Below are positions 32,600 to 40,132 of a DNA stretch of 45,116 nt, one piece after another. Source of the stretch: Syntrophales bacterium (GTDB lineage Bacteria; Desulfobacterota; Syntrophia; Syntrophales; PHBD01). Under the pieces are notes generated by a model, which was not told the DNA's origin, made no database searches, and was given only the letters and a program-made list of their open reading frames with translations. Position 1 is the first letter of the stretch. The number at the start of each line of letters is the position of its first letter. Position numbers and translations under genes: made by a program. Location of the stretch: assembly GCA_035363115.1 (NCBI GenBank), contig DAOSEM010000013.1:1-45116 (forward strand). The letters are read 5' to 3'.

Positions 32600-34981
32600 A
32601 TGAAGGCCCAGACCAGTCCGGTTTACGCGGTGCCGGCGACGCGCGTCGGCCGCCTCCGGGAGAAAATCGTCCACGCCCCCCAGGAGGTGTGCATCCAGCG
32701 TGCCCGGTACCTGACGGAGGCCATGGCCCGCCACTGGGACCGGCACCCCCTGACCCGCATGTCCCTTGCCTTCGAGCACATCCTGGCAAATATCGACGTC
32801 GTCATCCGGGAGGACGAGCTCATCGTGGGCTGCCGGACGTCAAAGCTCAAGGGGGCGCCCCTGTTCCCGGAAAACAAGAGCCGATGGATCGCGGGCGACC
32901 TGGAAAGCTTCGACCGGCGCGTGCTCCAGCGGGCCCTGATCACGGAGGAGGAGAAGCGGGAGCTCCGGGAGGACATCCTGCCCTTCTGGGAGGGACGGAC
33001 CGCGGAGGAGCGCTTCGAGGCCCTCCTGCCGGAGGACGTGGCCGAGGACATGGACAAGTACATCTTCACGATGATGCTGGAGATCACTTACGGCATCGGC
33101 CACTTCACCATGAACCACCCCCGGATCCTCCGGCAGGGACTGGCGGGCGTGATCGCCGACATCGGCCTCCGCCAAGGCACTCTCTCCAAGGCCGAGCGGG
33201 AAGGGGAGAAGGGGATTTTCTACGAGGCGGTCATCCTGTCCCTGAAGGCGGCCGTCGCCTTTGCCAACCGTTATGCCGTGCTGGCCCGGGAACTGGCGGA
33301 GCGGGCGGCCGCGCCGCTCCGGCGGGCGGAACTCCTGGAAATCGCCAGGGTCTGCGAGCGGGTGCCGGAGCACCCGGCCCGTACCTTCCGCGAAGCGATC
33401 CAGTGCGTGTATTTCATCCACCTGCTCTCCCAGATCGAGTCGGGAGGCAATTCCATCTCGCTCGGCCGGATCGACCGGATCCTCTTGCCGTACTACGAGG
33501 CGGACCTTGCCGCCGGCCGGATCACCCCGGAGCAGGCCCGGGAGCTCCTGGCCCTGCTCTTCGTCAAGACCAACGAGATCTGGAACGTCCTGGAGGAGGC
33601 CTTCATCCCCGGAGGTGAGGGGACGGAGGGCAAGACGACCCAGAACGTCACCGTCGGCGGGGTGGACGCCCGGGGGGAGGATGCGACGAACGCCCTCAGC
33701 ACGATAGGACTGGACGCCTTCGCCGACGTCCGGACCGTGCAGCCCAACTTCGGCGTGCGGCTCTCTGCCGGCACCCCGGAATCCTTCGTCATGAAGGCCG
33801 CCGGGTACGCTAAGGACGCCGTCCCACTCCATTTCTTCAACGACGAGGCCGTCGTTCCGGCCCTCGTCCAGGCGGGACACACCCTGGAGGACGCCCGGGA
33901 CTACGGGGTCGTGGGGTGCCTGGAACCCAGTGCCCAGGGAAAGTCCTTCTGCTCCACCTTCGCCGTCCAGTTCAACGGGATCAAGTGCCTGGAGTTCGCC
34001 CTGTCCAACGGCATCGACAACATTTTCGGCTACCTCTCTGGCATCGAGACGGGAGATCCAGCATCCTTTACCACCTTCGGCGACGTCTGGAGCGCCTACG
34101 ACCGACAGGTCGAGCACTTCCTCGGGCAGGTGGTGAAGGGCATGGCCGTCCTCGACCAGGCCATCGCGGAACGGGTGCCATCCCCCTTCGCGTCGGCGAT
34201 GATCGACGGTCCCCTGGAAAAAGGCCTGGACCTCACCCGGGGAGGGGCCGTCTACAACGCCACAGGGGTGCAGCTCATGGGCTTCTCCAACATCGCCGAT
34301 AGCTTCACCGCGGTGAAGAAGGCCGTCTTCGAGGACCGGCGCTGCACCATGGGAGAGCTTGCCGCGTGGCTCTCAGACGACTGGACGGACGTGGAAAACA
34401 AACGGCTGTTCTTCCTGGAGAAGCTGCCCAAGTACGGCAACGACGACGACGAAGCCGACGCCATGGCCGCGAGGGTCATGGCCCATTTTTGCGAGCGCCT
34501 CGAGCCGCACCGGAACTTCCGGGGCGGTGCCTTCTGGCCGGGGATCTTCTCCGTGGGGTTCCATCTGGCCTTTGGGTCCTTTACCGGGGCCACGCCGGAC
34601 GGGCGGAGCGCCGGGGACATCCTGGGCAACGGCATTACGCCCTCCAACGGCCGAGCCCTCCGGGGGCCGACGGCGGTCATGAACTCCGTGACGAAGCTGC
34701 CCCTTCAGATGGCGACCAACGGCGTCAACCTGAATATGCGCTTCTCCGGGAAGCGCCTGGACCCGGCGATCCTCGCGGCGCTGGTCCGGGCATATTTCAA
34801 GAAGGGCGGCGTCCAGGTGCAGTTCAACATGATCGACACGGACGTTCTCCGGGACGCCCAGGCACACCCGGAGCGGTACCAGGATCTCGTCATCCGGATG
34901 AGCGGATACTCCGTGACGTTCGTCGACCTGAGCGACACGGCGCAGGACGAGATCATCCAGCGCATGGAATACGCCGTCTGA
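32600..34981 (+). CDS. Glycyl-radical enzyme of the eliminase (diol/glycerol dehydratase, CutC, HypD) group
   Basis: A 793-residue oxygen-sensitive radical enzyme. The C-terminal radical glycine is G769 in RMSGYSVTFVDLSD. The thiyl cysteine is C440 in YGVVGCLEP and the adjacent catalytic glutamate is E442; this GCxE motif marks the eliminase and arylacetate-decarboxylase groups. Benzylsuccinate-type synthases lack it. Other family signatures: QNVTVGGVDARGEDATN, QPNFGVRL, HFFNDEAVVPAL. Close relatives remove water, trimethylamine or sulfite from small hydroxylated substrates. A short GC hairpin (32574-32587) lies before the GGGAGGG ribosome site. Its activase is encoded 5 kb downstream in the same run. 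The exact substrate is unknown. Confidence 0.94.
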   Translation: MKAQTSPVYAVPATRVGRLREKIVHAPQEVCIQRARYLTEAMARHWDRHPLTRMSLAFEHILANIDVVIREDELIVGCRTSKLKGAPLFPENKSRWIAGDLESFDRRVLQRALITEEEKRELREDILPFWEGRTAEERFEALLPEDVAEDMDKYIFTMMLEITYGIGHFTMNHPRILRQGLAGVIADIGLRQGTLSKAEREGEKGIFYEAVILSLKAAVAFANRYAVLARELAERAAAPLRRAELLEIARVCERVPEHPARTFREAIQCVYFIHLLSQIESGGNSISLGRIDRILLPYYEADLAAGRITPEQARELLALLFVKTNEIWNVLEEAFIPGGEGTEGKTTQNVTVGGVDARGEDATNALSTIGLDAFADVRTVQPNFGVRLSAGTPESFVMKAAGYAKDAVPLHFFNDEAVVPALVQAGHTLEDARDYGVVGCLEPSAQGKSFCSTFAVQFNGIKCLEFALSNGIDNIFGYLSGIETGDPASFTTFGDVWSAYDRQVEHFLGQVVKGMAVLDQAIAERVPSPFASAMIDGPLEKGLDLTRGGAVYNATGVQLMGFSNIADSFTAVKKAVFEDRRCTMGELAAWLSDDWTDVENKRLFFLEKLPKYGNDDDEADAMAARVMAHFCERLEPHRNFRGGAFWPGIFSVGFHLAFGSFTGATPDGRSAGDILGNGITPSNGRALRGPTAVMNSVTKLPLQMATNGVNLNMRFSGKRLDPAILAALVRAYFKKGGVQVQFNMIDTDVLRDAQAHPERYQDLVIRMSGYSVTFVDLSDTAQDEIIQRMEYAV

Positions 34982-35018
34982 ATCGGCGTTCCGGAAAGGA
35001 AGAACAGGGAGGGATGCC

Positions 35019-35954
35019 GTGAGCAAGGTCATGACCATGAAGGAGGCCGTGGAGACCCATGTCCATGACGGCGACTTCGTCTTCATCGGGGGCTATATCT
35101 GCAGGACGCCTTTTTCCGCCGTCCACGAGATCATCCGCCAGCGGAAATCGGGACTGACGATCACCCGGGGGAACGCCGCGGACGACTTCGACATGCTGAT
35201 CGGCGCCGGCGTCGTGAAGCGCTTCGTCTCCACGTTCATCTCATTAGGCCTCTACGGCCTCGCCCGCTGCTACCGGCGCTCCCTGGAAAAGGGGATTCCC
35301 CACCGGATCGAGGTGGAGGAGTACACGAACCTCTCCCTCCCGATGATGCTCATGGCGGGCGCAATGGGGATGCCCTTCGTCCCCGTGAAGGACATGGTGG
35401 GGACGGACCTGCTGAACATCCGGGGATTCCTGGGGGAGAACAAATACCGGCTGATCGAATCGCCCTTCGACGGCAGGCCGGTCCTCCTCGTGCCGGCCCT
35501 GAATCCCGACGTGGGGATCATCCACGTCCAGCAGGCCGACGAGAACGGGAACGCCCAGATCTGGGGGATCGGCGGGGACTGCAAGTACGGAGCCAACGCC
35601 TCGAAGAAGGTCATCGTCTCCTGCGAGCGGATCGTCAGCCGGGAGACCATCGGGAAGGACCCCTCCCGGACCATCGTGCCGGATTTCAAGGTCGTCGCCG
35701 TGGTGGAGGAGCCCTTCGCCTCGCACCCCGGGTACACGCCGGGTTTCTACGACCTCGACCTGGGCTTCGGCTACCTCTACAAGGAGGCCTCCGGCACGGT
35801 GGAAGGGTTCGAGGCCTTTCTCCGGGAGTGGGTATACGACATCCCCGACCGGACGGCCTACATCCAGCATTTCATCGACCGGTTCGGATACGCCCGCTTC
35901 AGGAGCCTGCAGGCCCGGTTCGATTACGGCTACCCGGTGAGCTACGAATACTGA
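35019..35954 (+). CDS. Glutaconate-type CoA-transferase, subunit A
   Basis: A 311-residue subunit of a class I CoA-transferase, cytoplasmic. The glycine-rich DGDFVFIGGYICRTPFSAVHEI segment opens the protein. It continues with SLPMMLMAGAMGMPFVPVKDMVGTDLL and VHVQQADENGNAQIWG, as in glutaconate CoA-transferase A. The start is GTG at 35019 after AGGGAGGG; no ATG fits as well. Subunit B follows 105 bases later and carries the catalytic glutamate. The pair would move CoA from a donor (acetyl-CoA or another acyl-CoA) to an acid made by the dehydrogenases. Confidence 0.92.
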   Translation: MSKVMTMKEAVETHVHDGDFVFIGGYICRTPFSAVHEIIRQRKSGLTITRGNAADDFDMLIGAGVVKRFVSTFISLGLYGLARCYRRSLEKGIPHRIEVEEYTNLSLPMMLMAGAMGMPFVPVKDMVGTDLLNIRGFLGENKYRLIESPFDGRPVLLVPALNPDVGIIHVQQADENGNAQIWGIGGDCKYGANASKKVIVSCERIVSRETIGKDPSRTIVPDFKVVAVVEEPFASHPGYTPGFYDLDLGFGYLYKEASGTVEGFEAFLREWVYDIPDRTAYIQHFIDRFGYARFRSLQARFDYGYPVSYEY

Positions 35955-36059
35955 AGCGCCCGGCCCGATGAGGGGGGCAGAGCATGCCCCTTCCGGGGGA
36001 AACAATGCGGCGCGGGGATGGAATGAATTCCATCCCCTTCTCCAAGGAGGCGGAAAGCA

Positions 36060-36860
36060 ATGACGGAGCACCCGAACGACTACATCAAGCCGGAGCTGAT
36101 GGCCTGCTGCGGGGCGCGGGAGATCCGGGACGGCGACGTGGTCGTCGTCGGCACGGGGTTCCCCACCATGTCGGCAAACATCGCCAAATACACCCATGCC
36201 CCGAAGGCGGTGATGATGCAGGAATCCGGGGTCTACGACGCCCGGCCCCGCAGGCCCGCCCTGTCCGTCGGCGACGCCTGCCTCAATCCCGGAGCTGCCA
36301 TGATCGGCGGTCTCGTGGACATCATGGGCATGTTCCTGCAGGGAGGATGGATCGACGTCGGGTTTCTCTCGGGCTCCCAGGTGGACCGGTTCGGGAACAT
36401 CAACACGACCTGCATCGGGCCTTACGACCGTCCGGTAAGCCGGCTGCCGGGGAGCGGCGGCGCCAATCCCATCGGGTCCATGGCGAAGCGCGTCCTCATC
36501 ATCGCCCAGCACCACCCGCGCCGCCTTCCGGCCCGCGTCGATTTCATCACGACGCCCGGATACATCGACGGAGCCGGGGCCAGGGAGAGGTGGAACCTGC
36601 CTGCCGGCACGGGTCCCCAGGTCATCATTACGAACAAGGCGGTCCTCCGCTTTCACCCGGAGACGAAGGAGGCCTGCCTGGCCAGTTATCATCCCGGCTG
36701 CACCATCGACGAAATCCGCGGCATGACCGGCTGGGATCTTCAGGTGGCTGACGACGTCCACGAGACGGAGCCGCCCCGGGCGGAGGAGCTGCGGGTCATC
36801 CGCGAGGTCCTGGATCCGCACCGGATGATCAAGATCTATGAATCAAAGGGCTATGTGTAG
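36060..36860 (+). CDS. Glutaconate-type CoA-transferase, subunit B
   Basis: A 266-residue partner of the subunit at 35019. It matches the GctB family closely: VVVGTGFPTMSANIAK, QESG, GSQVDRFGNINTTCIG, GSGGANPIGSM, TPGYIDGAGARERW. The glutamate expected to form the CoA thioester is E55 in MMQESG. Its presence argues for a true transferase rather than the related IpdAB ring-opening hydrolases of steroid degradation, where the catalytic residue lies elsewhere. CAAGGAGG precedes the ATG. Confidence 0.93.
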   Translation: MTEHPNDYIKPELMACCGAREIRDGDVVVVGTGFPTMSANIAKYTHAPKAVMMQESGVYDARPRRPALSVGDACLNPGAAMIGGLVDIMGMFLQGGWIDVGFLSGSQVDRFGNINTTCIGPYDRPVSRLPGSGGANPIGSMAKRVLIIAQHHPRRLPARVDFITTPGYIDGAGARERWNLPAGTGPQVIITNKAVLRFHPETKEACLASYHPGCTIDEIRGMTGWDLQVADDVHETEPPRAEELRVIREVLDPHRMIKIYESKGYV

Positions 36861-37064
36861 AGCGGACGTTGAAAGGGGATCGTCTGCTGCATGTTCTTTG
36901 TACCTCGCCGCTCGGCGTATATAAAAATGCGGTTCGCGGCTCAGAGGCTTCGGGAGCCTTGCGTCCAACCCCTTTTGAACGGCCGGAAATCGTGACGCCG
37001 GCGGTCGATGATCAAAAAAATGGACCTGTTTTCGTGACCGGACCCGAAGAGGAGGAGGGTGCTC
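36861..37064. other. Gap inside the PadR unit, possible internal promoter
   Basis: This is the largest gap in the run. TTGTAC (36898-36903), 16 bases, TATAAA (36920-36925) is a weak promoter candidate; the small hairpin CGCCGCTCGGCG lies between its elements. No gene is seen. An internal start here would drive the MmgE/PrpD, acyl-CoA dehydrogenase, SCP2-like and activase genes separately. Confidence 0.35.
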
Positions 37065-38432
37065 ATGGATCATACGGAGAAGCTGGCGGCGTTCCTGGCG
37101 GGGATCACCTTCGATGCGCTTCCCCCGGAGATCGTCCACAAAGCGAAGCTGTGCGTCCTGGACTATGTCGCCAACGTCTACGGCTCCCTGGAGCTGGAGG
37201 CCGTCTCCGGGGTGGTGGACTACATCCGCTCCCTCGGCGGGCCGCCCCGGGCCACCGTCCTGGGATGCGGCTTCCGGACGGACCTTCACCATGCGGCGTT
37301 CCTGAACGGGACGACGGCGGAGGCCATTGAGGCCCAGGACGGGCTCCGCTTCGGCGGGAACCACCCGGGGACGGCGGTGATTCCCGCCGCCCTGGCCGTG
37401 GCGGAGGAGAAGGGACTGGGCGGGAAGGCGGTCATCGAGGCCGTCGTCGCCGGGTACGAGGCGGCGGACCGGCCGGCGGCGGCGATGCATCCCTGGCACA
37501 CCCTGGGGGGATTCCTTCCCACGGGGACCTGCGGGACCTTCGGCGCGGCCGCGGCGGCCGCCCGGTTGAGGGGATGCGACGCCGGGGGCATGCTGAACGC
37601 CCTGGGATGTGCCGGCTACCTGGTGCCCCTCTCCATGGCGCAGCAGCTCATGGGCGGGTACACCGTCAAGATCGTCCAGGGTGGCCAGGCGGCCCTCGCG
37701 GGGCTGATGGCGGCGGGGCTGGCCGGTGCCGGGATCACCGGGGACCGGCAGGTCTTTGAGGGGTCGGAGCTGAAGGGCGGATTCACCCAGATCACGACGC
37801 GGATGGATCCGAAGTTTGAGAGGCTGACGGAGGCGCTCGGGGAGCACTACACGATCGGCGACATCTATTTCAAGCCCTACACGGCCTGCCGCCACACCCA
37901 CGGCGCTGCCCAGGCGACGCTGGAGCTGATGAAGGAGGAAAGGCCCGATCCGGCGGACATTGCCGCCGTCGAGGTCTTCACCTATGGCATGGCGGTCATC
38001 GCCGTGGGAAAGGGAGTCGCGGAGAGGGATACCTTCGTGAACGCCCAGTTCTCCATTCCCTATGTCACCGCTGTCTGCATTCTCGACGGGGCACTGGGGC
38101 CGCTGCAGCTCACGGAGAAGCGGATGGCCGACCCCGCCCTCTTCGCGTTGTCGAAAAAAGTATCCGTCCTGATGGACGAGGCGTTGAACGGCGTCTACCC
38201 CGACAAGACCTCCAGCCGCGTGGAGATGCTGCTCCGGAGCGGCAGGCGGCTTGTCCGACAGGTGGACGTCCCCAAGGGCGACCCGCGGGACCCCATGGAG
38301 GCGGCCGACCTGGCCGACAAGGTCCGGTTTTTCGCAGGCTCCCGGGAAAAGGAACAGACGGAGCGGATCATCGGGATGATCCTCAACCTGGAAACGATTC
38401 CGGACATCCGGGATCTCATCGGCCTGGTCTGA
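37065..38432 (+). CDS. MmgE/PrpD-family protein
   Basis: A 455-residue protein of the family that includes 2-methylcitrate dehydratase, cis-aconitate decarboxylase and iminodisuccinate epimerase. Family landmarks are the early KLCVLDYVANVYGS, NGTTAEAIEAQDG, GNHPGTAVIPAALAVAEEKG, and the YFKPYTACRHTHGA segment, where an active-site histidine is expected. ATG at 37065 follows GAGGAGGAGG; GTG at 37059 is an alternative. In this operon it might hydrate, dehydrate or isomerise a carboxylated intermediate after CoA chemistry; there is no 2-methylcitrate synthase nearby to suggest the propionate pathway. Confidence 0.9.
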   Translation: MDHTEKLAAFLAGITFDALPPEIVHKAKLCVLDYVANVYGSLELEAVSGVVDYIRSLGGPPRATVLGCGFRTDLHHAAFLNGTTAEAIEAQDGLRFGGNHPGTAVIPAALAVAEEKGLGGKAVIEAVVAGYEAADRPAAAMHPWHTLGGFLPTGTCGTFGAAAAAARLRGCDAGGMLNALGCAGYLVPLSMAQQLMGGYTVKIVQGGQAALAGLMAAGLAGAGITGDRQVFEGSELKGGFTQITTRMDPKFERLTEALGEHYTIGDIYFKPYTACRHTHGAAQATLELMKEERPDPADIAAVEVFTYGMAVIAVGKGVAERDTFVNAQFSIPYVTAVCILDGALGPLQLTEKRMADPALFALSKKVSVLMDEALNGVYPDKTSSRVEMLLRSGRRLVRQVDVPKGDPRDPMEAADLADKVRFFAGSREKEQTERIIGMILNLETIPDIRDLIGLV

Positions 38433-38475
38433 AGACCGGGCGGAATTTCACAAGAAGGAACAAGGAGTAGAGCGA

Positions 38476-39642
38476 ATGGATTTTTCCTTGAACGACGAAC
38501 AGAAGATGCTCCTTTCAACCCTGCAGTCCATGGGGGAGCGGGAGAAGTTCCGGGAGCGCGCCGCGGAGATCGACCGGACGGGTGAGTTTCCCTTCGACCT
38601 GATGGCAAGGTACGCCGAAATGGGGCTCCTGGGCATGACCCTGTCGCCGGAACACGGCGGCGGCGGTCAGCCGGCCATCAACGCCATCCTGGCCATCGAG
38701 GAACTGGCCAAGTACAGCCCCATGATCGCGGCGCCCGTCTTCGAGTCCAACGTGGGGCCCGTCCGGGTGATCGACCTGTTCGGGACGGAGGAGCAGAAGC
38801 AGGCGATCATCCCCGGGGTCTGCCGCGGGGAGCGGAGCGTCTCCGTCTGCATGACCGAGCCGGAGGCCGGTTCGGACCTGACGGCCCTCTCCACAAAGGC
38901 CGTGGAGGACGGGGACTCGTACATCCTCAACGGCCGGAAGATCTTCATCACCGGCGGCGGCCACGCCAGCCACTACATGGTCTATACCCGCTTCGGCGAG
39001 ACGTCGGGCTACAAGGGCATCGGCGGCCTCCTCGTGGAGAAGGGCGCGCCCGGTTTCACCTTCGGGAAACAGGAGGAGTTCCTGGGCCTCCGGGGCATGC
39101 CGTCCTGCGAGCTGGTCTTTGAGGACGTCCGGGTCCCGAAGGAGAACGTCGTCATCAAGGCCGGGGATTTCAGCAGGCTCATGTGGACATTCGACATCGA
39201 GCGCTGCGGCAACGCCGCCATGTGCCTTGGCACGGCGGGCGGGGCCCTGCGGGAGGCCATCGCCTATGCCCAGGCCCGCCAGGCCTTCGGGCGGCCCATC
39301 TGCGAGTTCCAGGCGATCCAGTTCATGACCGTCGACATGGCGATGAAACTGGAGGCGGCGAAGCTCCTGGTCTACCGGGCGGCCTGCGGGGCGGGGCAGG
39401 GCCTGCCCTCGATCTATGATGCCTCCATGGGGAAGTGTTTTGCCAACGAGATGGTGATCGAGGTGACGAACCTGGCCATGCAGATCTTCGGCGGGTACGG
39501 CTACAGCAAGGAGTTTCCCGTCGAGCGGATGCTACGGGATGCCCGGGCCTGGGGGGTGGCCGGCGGTACGGTGCAGATGCTCCGGATCACCCTGGCCAGC
39601 GTCCTGTACGGCCGGCGCTTCGACCAGCGCCGGGGAAAATAA
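38476..39642 (+). CDS. Acyl-CoA dehydrogenase
   Basis: A 388-residue acyl-CoA dehydrogenase of normal length. It has SVCMTEPEAGSDLTALSTKA for FAD, the IFITGGGHASHYM strand, RQAFGRPICEFQAIQFM, and the C-terminal QIFGGYGYSKEFPVERMLRDARAWGV. The motif that usually reads YEGT here reads AGGT, so the common catalytic glutamate is absent; some subfamilies place it elsewhere. It would oxidise the acyl-CoA made by the CoA-transferase. It lies 43 bases after the MmgE/PrpD gene and 25 bases before an SCP2-like gene. Confidence 0.94.
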   Translation: MDFSLNDEQKMLLSTLQSMGEREKFRERAAEIDRTGEFPFDLMARYAEMGLLGMTLSPEHGGGGQPAINAILAIEELAKYSPMIAAPVFESNVGPVRVIDLFGTEEQKQAIIPGVCRGERSVSVCMTEPEAGSDLTALSTKAVEDGDSYILNGRKIFITGGGHASHYMVYTRFGETSGYKGIGGLLVEKGAPGFTFGKQEEFLGLRGMPSCELVFEDVRVPKENVVIKAGDFSRLMWTFDIERCGNAAMCLGTAGGALREAIAYAQARQAFGRPICEFQAIQFMTVDMAMKLEAAKLLVYRAACGAGQGLPSIYDASMGKCFANEMVIEVTNLAMQIFGGYGYSKEFPVERMLRDARAWGVAGGTVQMLRITLASVLYGRRFDQRRGK

Positions 39643-39667
39643 GCGAAGGGAGACGAAAGGGGGGACC

Positions 39668-40111
39668 ATGGGGACCTATTATCGCGATGCGGATCATCTG
39701 TACGAGATCTATGGATATTTCATGGAGCGGATCCTGACGGACGAGAAGATCGGCTCGAAGATGGCCAAGGCGGGGATCATCATCCGCTTTATATACACGG
39801 ACCCCGATTCCGAGATCACCATCGACCTGAAGAACCCGCCGGATAAGCCCGGATATTACGGGTCCTACCGTCTCGGTCCCTGCGATCTCAAGGAGGACGT
39901 CTGGTCGAAGCAGGCGGCGGACTTCTCCCACAGCTTCTGGCACGGCCTGGAGAATCCCGTCGCCGCGGTCACCCGGGGCAGGGTCAAGCAGGGCGGCAAA
40001 ATCACCGCCATGATGAAGCTCCTGCCCGTCGTGAAGCCGGCCTTCCAGATGTTCCCGGTGATCCTGCGGGAGCTGGGATACCAGGATCTCGTCATCTCGA
40101 AAAAGGGTTGA
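39668..40111 (+). CDS. SCP2 sterol-carrier-like small protein
   Basis: A 147-residue soluble protein with an SCP2-like layout: an N-terminal helical segment, strands including IIIRFIYTDPDSEITIDL, and a central VKQGGKITAMMKLLPVVKPAF that resembles the ligand-cavity helices. It begins MGTYY, as the other SCP2-like protein (3971) begins MVTYY. The start at 39668 follows AAAGGGGGG. Being placed between the acyl-CoA dehydrogenase and the glycyl-radical activase suggests a role in binding a hydrophobic substrate or CoA ester. Confidence 0.68.
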   Translation: MGTYYRDADHLYEIYGYFMERILTDEKIGSKMAKAGIIIRFIYTDPDSEITIDLKNPPDKPGYYGSYRLGPCDLKEDVWSKQAADFSHSFWHGLENPVAAVTRGRVKQGGKITAMMKLLPVVKPAFQMFPVILRELGYQDLVISKKG

Positions 40112-40132
40112 GGGGGCGGCGGGAGCGGGACG

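Noticed and set aside
32600..34981. Benzylsuccinate-synthase-type (fumarate-adding) enzyme
   Set aside because: The GCxE motif with glutamate two residues after the cysteine marks the eliminase group, and no small BssB/BssC-like subunits are present.
35019..36860. IpdAB-type steroid ring hydrolase
   Set aside because: Subunit B keeps the CoA-transferase glutamate and the full GctB motif series, and no other steroid-ring genes are seen.
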